Source: Plasmodium brasilianum | Taxonomy: Eukaryota; Apicomplexa; Aconoidasida; Haemosporida; Plasmodiidae | NCBI RefSeq assembly: GCF_023973825.1 | Contig: NC_090118.1 | Location: 1,037,001-1,101,000, forward strand | Direction of reading: 5' to 3' | Length of the DNA stretch: 64,000 nucleotides | Shown here: positions 47,847 to 63,639 of the stretch, piece by piece | Numbering within the stretch: the first letter of the stretch is position 1 | Layout: each line of letters starts with the position of its first letter | Translations under genes and position numbers: made by a program | Notes under the pieces: model-generated | Seen by the model: only the letters and a program-made list of their open reading frames with translations | Databases searched by the model: none | What the model was told of the DNA's origin: nothing

Positions 47847-50800
47847 ATTTATACGTATGCATTTTTTTACAAAAAAAGGATGTATATTCAGTTATGTATA
47901 TATATATATAAGTAAAATATGCAAATTGCTATATGTTCTCATAAAAAATAATTAAATACATAAAAAAAGTGCATCTAAACCCTTACCTACTTATGCATAA
48001 GTATGTGCATCTATAAACATGTTGCATGTATGGAATGTCTATAAATACACACAAACAAATATGTTTATATATACATAATACATAACATATAATAAATACA
48101 AATTAACAATAAACATAACAAATTGTATAAGAATGGCTTCAAATTTAACTTTAAAAAAAATACATTTATTGCGTCTAAAAATTAAATGTCACATATACAT
48201 CTATAATATATATATATATATACGTACGTATGTATTATATGTATATTTCTATTTTCTTTTTTTATATGAAATCTTCAAAATATTTTAATTATTAAATTTT
48301 AAATAAAAACAAAAAAGAGAAAACAACAACAAAAAAAAAATAATAATAAAAAAAAAAAAAAAAATTACAAATAAAAGTTAATTTTGTCATTTACAAAAAA
48401 TATACATAAATTTGGAGAATATATACATAAATATATTATAAATGTGTATGAACAAAATAGTAACTCATTTCTCTGCGCACAATTTCTCTACTCTTTATAA
48501 TAATAAACACATATATATATAAAAACTGCTATTATAAAATTGTTTCGTTGATTTTCCTTTTCTGTTAATAATTAAATATACTTTTATTGAAATAAAAAAA
48601 ACACAATTATATTTATATTTACAATTATTAAATATAAACAAATCCTCCCCCTGAAATGTAATTTACACTTTCATAAAAGATAATAATAATGTATGGGCAT
48701 AAAAGTTAAATAAACAAAAAAAAAATTTTAACGATAATAACATAATAAAATGGGGGAAAAAACAGGGGGTTTTGTTGATACTTAAAAATAAAACTATTTT
48801 ATACTTATATATATATGTATATATACTTGCAATACTTTTTAAAAAATGAAATACTTCGATAAATGGTACTGTAATATATAAATTATAAAAATGTGTGTAA
48901 CTATGTATATGTATTTTATTTGCTCCTTTTGAGTATTGTGAATGTAGCACGTAGTGTGCATTGTATGTAAATTAGTGCAATCTCAATGTATTGTACATGT
49001 AACGAGAATAAAATAATAGTATGTACTACATAAAAGTATAATGTGTGGTATTATAGAGTATGTATTTTTTATATGTAATAATTGTATGCACTCTTTTTAT
49101 ATTGTCTATATATTTATATACGTGTAAATTTGTTCTTACGTAAATACATACATATAATTTGTTCGTATGTAATATAAAATTTGTTAACGTGTAAATATAT
49201 GTAATTTCTTATTAATACTCCATAAAATGAAATATAAGATGTTTCCTACATTTCCATATAAGGTAGTGGTCATGGGGGTGAATGGGAAAAAATTCTCCGT
49301 TTTAGTTTAAACCACATATATGTATATGCATTATGTTCATACATATATGGTTCATGTTTATACTTTTATATGTATTACGCAATGATATATATATTTTTTT
49401 TTTCTAAATGTAATAATATACTCTCATCATTCGTTTATGTATGTATCTCCCTCCTCTTATTGTTTATTCTGACTTTTTCATGTACTTTAAAATAAATAAC
49501 TATCTCATCAAAAAAAAAAATTTTACATTATTAAAAAAAAATATATTATATATATATATATATTACATATTCGTATTATTCTTTTATTTATTATATTTAT
49601 TTTTTTTCTATTATATGTACTTCTCCACGTTTAACATAAAAAAAAAAAAAAAAATAGAATAACACATAAATTGTTACATTTTTTATTACATACTTTTTAA
49701 TACATATTAAATGGTTATTTTTTTTATTTTTTTTTACTTTTTTTAATACACAAAACTTTGTATAATATATCAAAAATACTTCAATCTAATTCAAGCATGT
49801 ATATATGTAATTTTTTTTTTTTATTTCTAATAAAGCTCATGATTTAATAATTCTGGGTGGTAAAAAAGAAATATACCCAATTAATAATCCATGATATCCA
49901 TAAAAGTTAAAACGACACTGCAATTTTTTTTTTTTTTTTTCCCATTATTTATAAATTATAACTTAAACTTATATCACTTATATTTATCTATTTATTTATT
50001 TTTTTATTACATACATAAAATTTAAACTAAAACAAACATTTTTATATAATTCTCATAAGAAATTTATTGCATTAAAACACTTTATTTCATATTTTCTTCT
50101 ATTCATAAAATGTAACCGCTGTATATGTGGGTATATATTATACGTACATATATATATATATATATATATATATTGTGTCTATATAGGTATATGCACGTAG
50201 ATACATATATATAAATACATAAACATGTATATATACGTGTATATATGTATATATTGTACACACATTCGCGTTTATTTAGAATTAAAAAAATAACATATAT
50301 TTTAACTAATGTACATGTAAAGTCAGTAGGTCACTCATTCACTCACTCCAGTTGTGTATTATGTATATTTCTTTCTCATGAAAATAATTCTTCGTTTTCA
50401 AAAAAAAAAATTGAAATCAACATAAAATATTGATACAACAAAGCGTATATAAACATATATACATATATATATATATATAAAAAGACTTATATATTGTAAT
50501 GTTATAAAAAAAAAATAATGTAGTCGTATTATACTGATTAAAAGGTAACTGACTGTGCCATAAAACTTTTTAAAGTCCAATTTAAACAAAAAATGAAAAT
50601 ATATAAATTCATTTCTTTTTATTTTTCTATAAATAATATATTTTGTAAATTAAACAAATAAAAAGTATATTACATCATAAAAAAAAAAAAGAAAAATAAA
50701 TCAATTCTTTGTCATAAATTTATATTCATTTATTTGCATAAATAATTTTATATAGATATATATATATATATATATATCTATATAATGAAAAAATAAAAAA

Positions 50801-52894
50801 TGTTCATGTGCTAGCTATGTAACATAAAATTCTTTTAATTGTTAATACGAAATAGAAAAAAAAATAAAAAATATCATAATTTTTTTTTTTATTTAGCTTT
50901 TTGCATAAAAAATAAAATAAAAATACAAAGCTAAAATACTTAACTGTTAATGTATATATACATTTTTGTATGTCTCATGTGTGCATAAAATTAATATTGA
51001 ACACACATACATTTATGAAGTATATTAAATATTTATACATATATATATAATATATATCTATACATATGTACATATACATATCATGTGTATAATTATACGT
51101 GTAAATTGTAATCATAAATAAAATGGTTAATAAAATTTCTCAAATGAATATAAAATATGTGACAATTGTAAGTCACGTACATATAACAATAAATAAAAAA
51201 GTTAATTATATTTGGATGACGTTATATAATATATATATCTATACATACATACACATATATATATATATATATTATACAACGATTAATGTATAAAATAAAA
51301 ACAAAATATACAATAACACAAAGATGGTAACAATTATATTATATATAACAACAATGACAATAAATAAAAAAAATTAATATAATTCGGTAAATAACGGGGA
51401 AAATAAAAAGAAAAATATTTCTTTAAAAATTACCCTCAGTAAAACAATAAAAAAAAAAAAACATATAATATATAATATAGTATAAAATATATAATATATA
51501 TAATATATATAAATGATGTATATATAATATATATAATTATATGAAAATCGTTAAAAACGAAAAATAATATATATTTATATTATACATATAAATAAATTAT
51601 ATGTTTTTGTTTATATTTTTTTATATATAAATAAAATCACAAAAAAACAAGAAAATAAAAAAATGATTTATTTCATATATAATCAATTCCCTCAAACTGC
51701 GTTTTTTTCCTTTTTCATATATAATAATAATATAAACAAATATTTTACTTTCGTAAAGTTTACTTTATATTAAACAAATATATAAATACATACAATTCTG
51801 TTTGCAAATTATTGACATAAATTTAACTTGAAAAAAAATTAATATTAAAGTTAAACATAAATATAATAATCTCATCAAAAACAAAAATAGTAACAATTTA
51901 TTTTTTTTTTTTTTTCATTTAAGCTGAGAAGTAAAATTATTATTGCTCTGAAAAAAAGATTTTTTTTTTTTTTAAGGTAAAATAATTTTTAACGAACATT
52001 ATATTTATACATATATAATATATATAGCAGAACAATAAAAAAAAACATATATATATATAAAGTATATATATAATATATATATAATGTAATGTATATATTG
52101 TATGTATTAAAAAAACATTTATAGTACTTATATATATGTATTAAACAAAATAGTACCACTAAATAATTAAAAATCTTCCAGAAAATTATTTCTTATATAA
52201 ATGATTTATACAAATCAAAATGAATTCTGTACAATTTTTATAATACGAAACATAATATTATATATCTATTAAAATGGAAAAATAAAATATATTTTTTATT
52301 TAATATTATTCGTATAATAACAGGTTTAGTAAGCATAAGATTTATTTTTTGAATATTAATATATGCATAACATACAATAATAAACGTACTATTATATGTA
52401 TAGGTATATTTTTTTATATGAATTAAAAAAGAATTGTAATAAATAAATAAAAAATAATTTAGTGTTTTTTTACATTTTTAAATAGAAAGTTTCAACAAAA
52501 GAAAGAACATATGGTACATTATATATATGCTTGTTATTACATAGTTTTATATAAAAAAACAGTAATAAAATAATATAATATGATATAATTATATGGAATC
52601 ACATGTATGTTGAAGGATCGCGCTACTAGCAAAACAATTAAGCCCATATTTATTATTCTCGTTCGTTTTTAGTTGGACTTTTTGTGTTGTATGTATTTTT
52701 CTTAATATTTAAGGGCATACATTTAATATGGTACATACATAATATACATATATATAATATTTTAGAAATTTAATACAATATATTATGAAAAGGAAAAGTA
52801 TATATAAATGAAAATAACATAAATGAAATATTATATAATACTAAGTTTTTTTTTTTTTATAATTTTCAATGGATATATATTTATATCTCGAAGC

Positions 52895-52916
52895 ATTACC
52901 TGATTGTTCAGGTAAT
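52895..52916. other. perfect 8-bp inverted repeat with 6-nt loop
   Basis: ATTACCTG, then ATTGTT, then CAGGTAAT: a perfect stem of eight pairs, three of them G:C, in an almost G+C-free background. It could be an RNA hairpin, a protein-binding palindrome or chance. Confidence 0.6.
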
Positions 52917-53584
52917 ATTGGCTGTTTAGTAAAATAAAATTTGTTCGATGAATTAATATGTTATACCTTATTATAAAATGTAAAAATAAAGAATAAAAAA
53001 GTTAAGGCTTGATGAAAGATAGAACGAAATATATGTATATGTATTATTTATTTAATATTAACTTTGCATATGAATGAAAAATTGGCAAATGCCTTTATAT
53101 TATTATATATATTTAAATATGTCTTGAAAAAAAAAATTCTTTAACTGAATTAAAAAGGAAGAAAATTGTGAAATAAGGGGATATATTTGTTATATAAGAA
53201 AATAAAATATATGATATGCTTTAACTAATATAATTGTAACTTCGAAATATATAAAGTAATATATTTTTGGACTTAACTTTCATTATTCAGCAAAGTGAGT
53301 ACAGTGAATATGCAGATAGTGATGAAAGACATATTTATGTGAATATGATAACAATTAAGAAAAAGCAAACATTTGTGTAAAAGAATGAAAAAATATTCGG
53401 CATAAATAAAGGATTAAAAAAAATTATAAAAAAAGGGGTCATCTCCAAAGTTAAAAAAAAAAAGGATTTTTATATGTGATATATGTATATAATATAAGTA
53501 TATATGAGGAACAAGGAAAAAATGCAAATTTGATATATATTCTTGTATAATTATGAATAATGCCGTAATAAGTTACTTATATAG

Positions 53585-53587
<3 letters not shown>

Positions 53588-53631
<44 letters not shown>
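53588..53631. repeat. (TA)n dinucleotide tract, about 22 units
   Basis: An uninterrupted alternating TA run, the longest dinucleotide tract noticed in the window, near the right side of the gene-free block. Such tracts extrude cruciforms easily and are length-polymorphic. Confidence 0.95.
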
Positions 53632-53636
<5 letters not shown>

Positions 53637-55534
53637 GTATATGCAGATATAAACAACGTATGTGCATAATAATGTAGCAGTAAAAAAAAAAAAAAAAAAA
53701 AAATTAGGAATATTCTATTTAGTCCGTTCAATTTTTTTTTTTTAATTATTCGTTCTTTTATGTGTAAATAATAAAATTTGGGATAAAATGTATTTTTTAA
53801 TGAAATATTATCTATATTAACAAACATACTCACGCATTATATGTTTATAAACTTTACGTTGTTATCAAATTTATTCTTATGTATTGGCAGAAGCCGTATA
53901 ATAAGATGATATAATATAAAAGGATTTATTCAATAAAACAAAATATTAAGTATATATGGAATTATGGTTTTTCATAATTTTATGTCTTGTTTATGTAATA
54001 TTATATAATTAAAGTTACAAGGTTTCATATATCTTTTCAGAATATTTTTCTCCATTAATAATTCGCTAAAACGAAGCATATATAAATCAGCTTTATAAGC
54101 ACAAGTATGTTCATAAAAGTATACATGTGCACAAGTAACAATATTAAATTCTTAAATATTTTGCAGTATGTTCATTTAATGAAAAAAAAAATATAAAAAA
54201 AAAAAAAAAGGGCTAATGGAGTTCTTTTTTATTTAAACAAAATTAAAAGTATGAAAGAATTATACGAAATGATTAGTAGTATTGAATTAGCACTGTTATT
54301 TTTATTTCATTTTATTTTATTTTATTTTAATTTTGTTTTTGTTTTTATTTTTTTCGATGAGCACTAAAGAGTAACACATTTTCATTTATATGTAAATAAA
54401 ATAAATAAAAAAATTGTAACACTTTCATTTCAGTAGACAAAAAAAAGGAGCCAAATGTAAAATAAAAAAAATTTGTTATCATTTTAACGCATGTTTCATT
54501 TCTTGGACTTAACAAATGATTACTTGCTGGTCATGCAACAATCATCATTATAGTGTTACGCTATAAATAAAACGAGATGCCAAATATAGAAACATTTGTT
54601 TGTTCAAGTAAAATATATATTACAACAAAGAAAACGCACAAATTATTTAAATGCATATATGCTGGGTGGTCGACTGCTTAATTAAGGAGTTAATAAACAA
54701 ATATGCACCAATGAGGGTACACACATGAGTACATGTATTCGCGTACAAATATATATATATATATATATGTAATTATTTATATACAAATGAGACGAATTAA
54801 AATAGTCCATTATTACATGTGAACAAAATGGGGTAAAAACACATTACCGCTTAGCATGCATTGCTCACATTATTGATTTTTTTGATCAAATATGGTAATT
54901 TTTTCTTTTTTTTTCTTTTTTTTTTCCGCTTGACCCTTATATTGGTCATTCTCTTTGCTTAATTATTTCACTTTACAACGCAAAATTAATATGAGTTTTA
55001 TATATAGTGAAGTTAAAATGAAAAAATTAAAATAAATGATCTATTAAAGTGTTATGCTTTTCCGTTGTGCACTTTTTTATTTTATTATTTTATTTTTTTT
55101 TTTTTTTACGCACCTTAATCTTTAATTATTAAATTTAATATTTTCAAAGGCTGCATATAAGATGGAGAATTCTTTAAAAATATATGTGTATAACGTAGAA
55201 AAAAATAATCTAAAAAAATTTTACAATTACATATACACAAAAAGAGCGTAATAAAATTTTACGTTTTAACACATGTAACGTTGATTGTCTTCTAGCTGTA
55301 CATAAATAATAAAGGGAATATCATGCTGTATCGTTATACGAATAAATGTACTCATATAATATCATAAAAAAAAAAAACATATAATAATAAAGATTGTAAT
55401 TTTCGATTAAGTGAAGCAAAATATAAGACATAACGCTGTAAAGAATGGAAGACAACAATGTAAATTTCGAAAAAATCTCTTCCATTATTATTGATCGTTC
55501 TAAATTAATAAATATTTTTTTACGAAATTTTCAG

Positions 55535-55640
55535 AAATCTTCACATAACTTTTAAAATTTTTTACATAATTTTCAAATTTTTTTACATAATTTTCAAATT
55601 TTTTTACATAATTTTCAAATTTTTTTACATAATTTTCAAA
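55535..55640. repeat. 21-bp tandem repeat (CATAATTTTCAAATTTTTTTA)
   Basis: Four to five copies of a 21-base unit around CATAATTTTCAAATTTTTT, preceded by related CATAACTTTTAAAATTTTTT. It lies 700-850 bases upstream of the Sm-like gene and is non-coding. Confidence 0.9.
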
Positions 55641-56370
55641 ATATTTCTTTTATAAAATTTAGGAAGTCGTACTTTTTTTTTTTTTTTGTATTTTCCTCAT
55701 ATTTTAGAATATTAAATAAATGAACTGCTATATGATACCTAATTTTTATTCGTCCTTAAGATTTATTTTATGAAGCATAATAAATCATTGAAAACTTCGA
55801 CACAAGTTATATTAAAAATAAATGGTAACAGTGTAAAGCGAACATTACCAGGAAAATTAAGTTATAATGTAAATTATGTAACATTTAAAAAAAAAAACAA
55901 AAAAAAAAAAAACAAAAAAAAAAAAACAAAAAAACAAAAAGAAGCCAATAGCACTATCTCGAGATAACAGTACGTGACAAAATTTAGAACACCCGCATAC
56001 AAAATTGTTCTACATATATGTATTCTTGTATAAATATACATATATATATTTATTTATTTATATATTTATAGTGATGATTAAAAAAAATTGTAGCGTAATG
56101 TATAAGGTTTAAGCTGTAACTTTTTGTTTTTCCTTTTACTAAAGGAGTTCTACATTACTTTTTATCAAATTTATATTCATATTTTCTTCTAACGTCGAAA
56201 TAATTTATTTCATATCATATATGCTTATAATTTAATCACAAAGTAGATTTAAAATATGACTGCTGCTTTTCGTACAGTTTTTTCTTTATTTTGTGGTTAC
56301 AAACACAAAGGAAATATTTTAACTTCAAAATAGATTTTTTTTTGTTTTTTTTTGGAAGAACTTTATACTA

Positions 56371-57146
56371 ATGGATATTCATAATATGAGTTCTTCACTT
56401 ACTGAAAGTAAAAATAATTTATTAAAAGGAGTTGGAAATGCGGAAACTGCAAGAACGTTATTAGAAGTAAATGATCGTTTAAAATGTTAATAAATAATGA
56501 TTTGTTTTTTTTTCTTTTTCGTAAATGTATTTTGTTTTATATAGTGTTAACTTTACTTATCTCTTTGCAACAACATTTACACATATTAGTGTATCTGTAA
56601 AATATTTTTATTTTTCTTGTTTTTACTGAACTTCAGTTATTAATGAACAATAGCGAAGGTTTTAACTTTAAAGTTACTGTAAACGACAACAGGGAATTTT
56701 ATGGGTCCTTAGAATATGTTGATAAGTATTACTTATTTCTTACAAAAAGTGAGGAGCGATACGTAGGTACGCACGTATATATGCAAATATGTATATAAGT
56801 ATGTTTGTATGAATACATATTGAGTGATAATTATATCTTTTCTTTCCTATTCAAACTTTAAAAAAAATAAAATAAAACTGCAAACATGAACATACGAATA
56901 CATATGTTGGCATCATAAAATATAGCTATAACAAGATTGTAATGATGTGTTATTTTGTTCTGTTTTATGATGTATTATGTTATTTTGTGGTGTTTTATGT
57001 TTTTTTTTTTTTTTTTTTTTTTCAAAGGCAATCCACCATATGTAAGAAACTGCGGTGATATTTTAATCCCATTAAAAATAACCAAGTCAATTGAAATTGA
57101 AAAGAGTTATTTTGATAATTGTTATGAAAAGTTGAAGAATATGTAA
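56371..57146 (+). CDS. Sm-like protein, NatC auxiliary subunit Naa38/LSMD1-like
   Basis: Three exons: 56371-56466, 56637-56766 and 57028-57146, with donors GTAAAT and GTACGC and phases 0 and 1 in agreement. The protein is 114 residues. After a 25-residue leader, ARTLLELLMNNSEGFNFKV begins an Sm fold: NDNREFYGSLEYVDKYYLFL is Sm motif 1 (x-D/N-x-R-x-F-x-G-x-L), and RNCGDILIPLKITKSIEIE the motif 2 region. The leader-helix wording (AR, LLE, LLNNS) resembles Naa38/LSMD1, the small subunit of the NatC N-terminal acetyltransferase, more than the spliceosomal Lsm ring members. No canonical Sm2 I-R-G-x-N motif is present, also as in Naa38. Assignment to NatC is by resemblance; an Lsm protein of another complex is the alternative. 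It converges on TRAPPC3. Confidence 0.72.
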
Positions 57147-57214
57147 CTAGCTAAAATTTCTGTTTAGTGTTATGAACACGATAACGCGAATAAAAAGTGT
57201 GTTTGTAGGTATTT

Positions 57215-57303
57215 ATGTATATATGTATGTACGTATATATGTATGTATATATGTATGTATATATGTATGTATATATGTATGTATATATATATGTATATAT
57301 GTA
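57215..57303. repeat. TATATGTATG microsatellite between convergent genes
   Basis: About eight copies of a 12-base TATATGTATGTA unit lie between the stop of the Sm-like gene and the stop of TRAPPC3, which are only about 240 bases apart. Confidence 0.9.
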
Positions 57304-57389
57304 TGTCCCCCTTAAGGTGAAAATAAACTTTTTTTCATACAATTATGCCAAATTATGTTCCAAAAAAGTGTCTTTAAGATTTCAAAATT

Positions 57390-59436
<2,047 letters not shown>

Positions 59437-59872
59437 TTTTTATTTTATTTTTATTTTTTTTCTCGAATGTGAAAATTTATTATTTTGTTTTCATAATTTG
59501 ATTTATTATATCCCTATAGAGTACTGCCACTTTTTTTTTTTTTTTTCGCTTTCGTAATAAATGTTTTTTCAATTGTTCTTAAAATATGTAGGCAAATTTT
59601 TTTTAAACTTGTGTACATATAATAGCAAAATGTACGCACATATTAATATATACATATATATATATTTACATATATGTACATACATTCGTATAATTTTAAT
59701 TTATTACTTCCCTTCGTTGACTCATACGCAATACATGCTGCATGTACATTTCATCTCTAATGAGGAAACATTTCCAAAGAGCGAGATAATGTTGCATTAT
59801 GACCTTTTTTTTTTTTTTTTTATTCATTTTTTCTGTTAAAATTTTTATGCTAATGGTATATATACAGGTACC

Positions 59873-60456
59873 CTATTTTAATATTAAAGAGCTATTATAT
59901 TTTACATAAATATATTTGTAAAAATCAAAATTCACATTTGAAAGAGCGGAAAATGGGATATTTTTTTTTTTATTTTTAAAATCAGCATGCTCATGCATAA
60001 TTAGGTGCTGCACACCTCTGTTGTCAGACGTAACGAAGTTTGTATTTGCTCCTGAGCTTACCACTTGCATTATCTTACAAACCCATAAATGCGTATGTAT
60101 ATATTAATGTATGTATGTATGTTTACCTATACGTGCAGAATTTTCTGTGGATTGTGGTAATAAATTATATATACATTTAATTAACATGGTTATTCGCAAG
60201 GTCTACGCTCATATGTATGTATATATATATACAGTGGGGAATTTGCTCGCCCACCATACTTCTTTCCTTTTTTTCTATTTTTTTTGTAATATAAAATTCT
60301 CCACAATAGTTATGGCATAAGAAAATATTCTCCTTCATTGATCCTCAGAGTTTATTTTTGAATAGTTGTTCTTACTACATGTTGTAAGGAATTGCAAGAA
60401 ATGCATATCTGTATGTATATATATATTATATATTATATATTTGTTTATACCTCCAT
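59873..60456 (-). CDS. tentative small spliced gene, product unknown
   Basis: A gene model with four exons keeps one frame: 60456-60451 (ATG GAG), 60408-60376, 60202-60127 and 60051-59873, with donors GTATAA, GTAAGA and GTAAAC and acceptors ACATACAG, GCGTAG and GCTCAG. It would give about 97 residues starting MEICISCNSLQHV, with a CxxC pair, and ending KYIYVKYNSSLILK. The N-terminal CxxC and the VKYNSSLI stretch faintly recall ARV1-type proteins, but the order and the second CxxC are missing, so I give no name. Coding statistics in such short exons are weak and other splice choices exist; 60500-60455 also has an open frame in another phase. It may be a chance assembly. Confidence 0.3.
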
Positions 60457-61430
60457 TTTTGTTTTCCTGTCCTCCGCAAAATAATTTTTCCTTTAACTTT
60501 ACATCATACACCCGGCAGTAAAAAAAAAAAAAAAAAAGTAAACATATGTAATTTCAGTTGTGTGTACATATTTTTATTTGTTTTAAGTTGCATTGCGAAT
60601 ATTTTTATTTTGTCCATATGCGAAAATGATTAATGGAAAAATATTCATTTTTTTTTTTTTTTTCTTTCCATTTTATGTAAAGTTATTTAAGAGTAATGGA
60701 ATTATTTCTTTTTCTGTTTTTTCTGAATTTATTTAAACGTAAGGAAACTATTTCTTTTTTTCTTTTTTTTGTTCCTTTTTTTGTACGTTCGTTTTGTACA
60801 ATATCTTCTATTCATTAAGAGGTCGAATTTTATCGCACTAAGTAGTTTTAAAAGAAAAAAAAAAAAAGAATTTTTCTATTTTCATTTAAAGGTGGTAGAC
60901 TCCGTTGTTCTTTTCAAATTTTATACGGATAAAAATCATCAGCACTCACATATATATATATATATACATATATATGTACATGCATACGTACACATATGCC
61001 ATAGTAAAGTTCTTGTGTAATTTTTATATATGCAACTGGGAAAAAAAAAAAAAAATTGAAAAGGAAAAAACCAAAATATAGATTCCAATTTTAGTCGTTA
61101 AAAAGAGAAGTAAAAAAAAAAAAAATATAATAATAAAAAATAAATAAACAAATAAATGGTTCGCCTGATATTAATCAGTTTCGCATTGAGGGAAAAAAAA
61201 AAAAAAAAAGTAGATAGACAGTGAAATAAAGAATGCTCTTTGTTAATTTTTACAAAATTGCAAATGAAAAAAGGAAAAACTAGTTTACACTTTAAAAAAA
61301 AATTTTTAAATTAAAAAAACTAAAAATTGATGTTTTATATTTTTGAGCACAGTTAATGAAAAAAATTTTTGTGGTTGTGGAGTTGAAAAAAAAGGACAGG
61401 GAAATTGGCGTTAATTAGTTCCCCACGTGC

Positions 61431-61466
<36 letters not shown>

Positions 61467-61879
61467 ATGTATGTATGTATGTATGTATGTATGTATATAT
61501 ATAAATATATATATGTACATTTTACTATATTTTTATACATCTGCACGCACAAACATATGTATATATATTATTGTACATATGTACCCACTTATACATATAT
61601 ATATGTGCACACGAATTTGCTTATTTGTCTTCTCATATTGATGCTACCCCTTTTTAGCAACAACTATGTTTCCCCAGTATAGCAGTCGGTTTAAACTATA
61701 CGTTCGAATGCTTATGTAAAAAAAAAAAAAAAAAATAAGGTAACTTTTAACGTAGTGGATGAACTGACTCGTTGCAATAATAATAGAGGTAGTTTCATAA
61801 ATAATTGGGGAGTAAACAACTAAACTGTTCAAACCGCTAAACCGAGCATATCACTAAACTGGGCTGGATTCCAAACAAA
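60457..61879. other. region upstream of the RCC1-like gene
   Basis: It contains A18 at 60520-60537, T-rich tracts, TATATACATA at about 60952-60980, A-tracts at 61040-61055, 61116-61126 and 61192-61209, and a TG/TATG microsatellite at 61430-61500. The last 200 bases before the ATG are freer of repeats and presumably hold 5-prime UTR. No gene was called. Confidence 0.5.
61430..61500. repeat. (TG)n then (TATG)n compound microsatellite
   Basis: Ten TG units pass directly into about twelve GTAT units and then TATATA. It lies about 380-450 bases upstream of the RCC1-like start. Confidence 0.95.
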
Positions 61880-63607
61880 ATGAGCGATCAGAAATGCTCG
61901 GAAAAGGAAAAGGAGTTGAGCCGAAGCGCAAGGATCCACGTGAACAGTGAGGATATAAGTAATGATAGCGAGGAAAAAGAAGATAACATAGTGGTGGATG
62001 TAAAAAGAAAAAACTGTTCACAGTATAACATTTTAGAACAATTGTCTATGTTGAGTAAAAAGAAAAAAAAGTTGATAAAAGAAAAAGATACATGGGATGT
62101 CTTATCAAATATATCTAATTATTCTTCAGATAACAACAAAGAAACAGAAAAAAAAAAATTGTTAATATGTATGGGTAATAATAATTTTGGTCAGTTAGGT
62201 TTCGACGAGAATGGGAAAATTGGGGTAATAGATTTTTCTAATATACCTATATACAAATATTTTTCTTCATATAACGAAACAAAAAAGAAATTAAAAAAAT
62301 ATAATAATATTGCAAAAGAAATAAAAAAAAAGAGGAATAATGACTCTTCTTTTATGCATTTCAAGCGATCAAATAATTCTCTACGTTATAATGAAATGTA
62401 TAACAATATATTAACAAGACTTCCTAGCGATTTTAATTTGTCGACTATTAGGAGAACACACAATACAGCTACCTTTAAGAAAAACAGAAGTAAAAGTCGA
62501 CCTCATAATGGAGTGGAAGAAAATAAAGTGAATACAAGTGGTAGTTGTGAGAAGAATAAAATATGCAATGAACAGATGATTAGCGATGATATAACAGGAA
62601 AAAATGGTGTAGAGAAATGTTCCTCCAAGAAGGAAGAGAAAAACAGAAAAGATCATACAGTGTCATATGATGAAGGACAAGGAGAAAAAAAAAAAAACAG
62701 CGAAATGTCGAGCAGTGTAAAAACGAATTGTAGTGTTCCAGTTAACCCAATGAAATTAAGAAATACCAATTATATGAAAAGGAACAAGTATGAGGAAAGC
62801 ACAATAATTAATAAGAAAAAAATAAAAAAAAAAACATTTTCCGAAAATGATAATGATGCAAAAATACATGACGAGAAAAGAACAAAGGAGTATGATGAAT
62901 TTCTTCAGGTAAAGAAGGATCAGAATGGAGGAGATAATGGCAATGGTAGAAGCGGCGATAGAAACCATAATGACAACCATAATGACAACAATAATGACAA
63001 CAATAATAGCAGTAATAATAGCAGTAATAATAGCAGTAATAATAGAAACAATAATGGTGAGGACTATGGGGGAGGTAGGGATAAAAGCGAAGAGTTGACT
63101 TTTTTTAACCCTAAAGTAATTAATTGCGGAAAATATCACTCAGGTGTAGTCAGTAAGAATGGTTTTGTGTGTCTATGGGGATTAAACTGCTATGGGCAGT
63201 TAGGAGTGAATCCTCAAAAATCTATTTATACTTGTTATAAAAAAACAAAAGTACGAGTATTAGGAAAGGGGAAAAAGGAAAATAAATTATCAACAAGAAG
63301 ATATAATATATGCTCATTTTTACGAAAGGAAAAAACTATTTTATCACCATATATTTACAAATTAATTCCTTTGAAGCATTTTGGATATAAACATAAAGTA
63401 AAAGATTTAAGTTTAGGTGCTTTTCATACGATGTTATTAACCTACAGTGGGCATGTCTTTACCTTTGGTTGTAACAAAAAAGCGCAGCTGGGTCTACCCA
63501 ATTATTATAATAAAAAAATATCGTACACAAGTAAAGCTTTTCTTATTCCATCGAGCAGCGATTCGAAGCAGTTTTCATCGCAGAGGTATTGTCACCTGCG
63601 GAATAGT

Positions 63608-63639
<32 letters not shown>

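Larger units (their letters stand above)
47598..56370. other. 8.8-kb very AT-rich gene-free block
   Basis: No convincing coding exon on either strand. The core at about 49700-54200 is poorer in G+C than other spacers (sampled 60-base lines hold about 2-8 G or C), made of TATATA, ATAAAT and homopolymer A/T. Microsatellites include (TA)n at 47805-47841, 50149-50172 and 53588-53631. Small less-AT islands occur at about 49258-49310, 52605-52720, 52891-52916 (hairpin) and 54500-54730. It could be a long regulatory or 5-prime UTR region for the gene at 47597, a non-coding RNA locus, a replication or centromere-like element, or simply expanded spacer. Confidence 0.5.

Noticed and set aside
53318..53345. 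Possible C/D-box snoRNA (GTGATGA-like box)
   Set aside because: No matching CTGA D box or terminal stem at suitable distance was found.
47598..54200. Centromere
   Set aside because: AT-rich and gene-free, but G and C remain scattered throughout and no regular repeat core was seen; I also do not recall a centromere at this syntenic position in P. falciparum. Kept only as an option in the findings.
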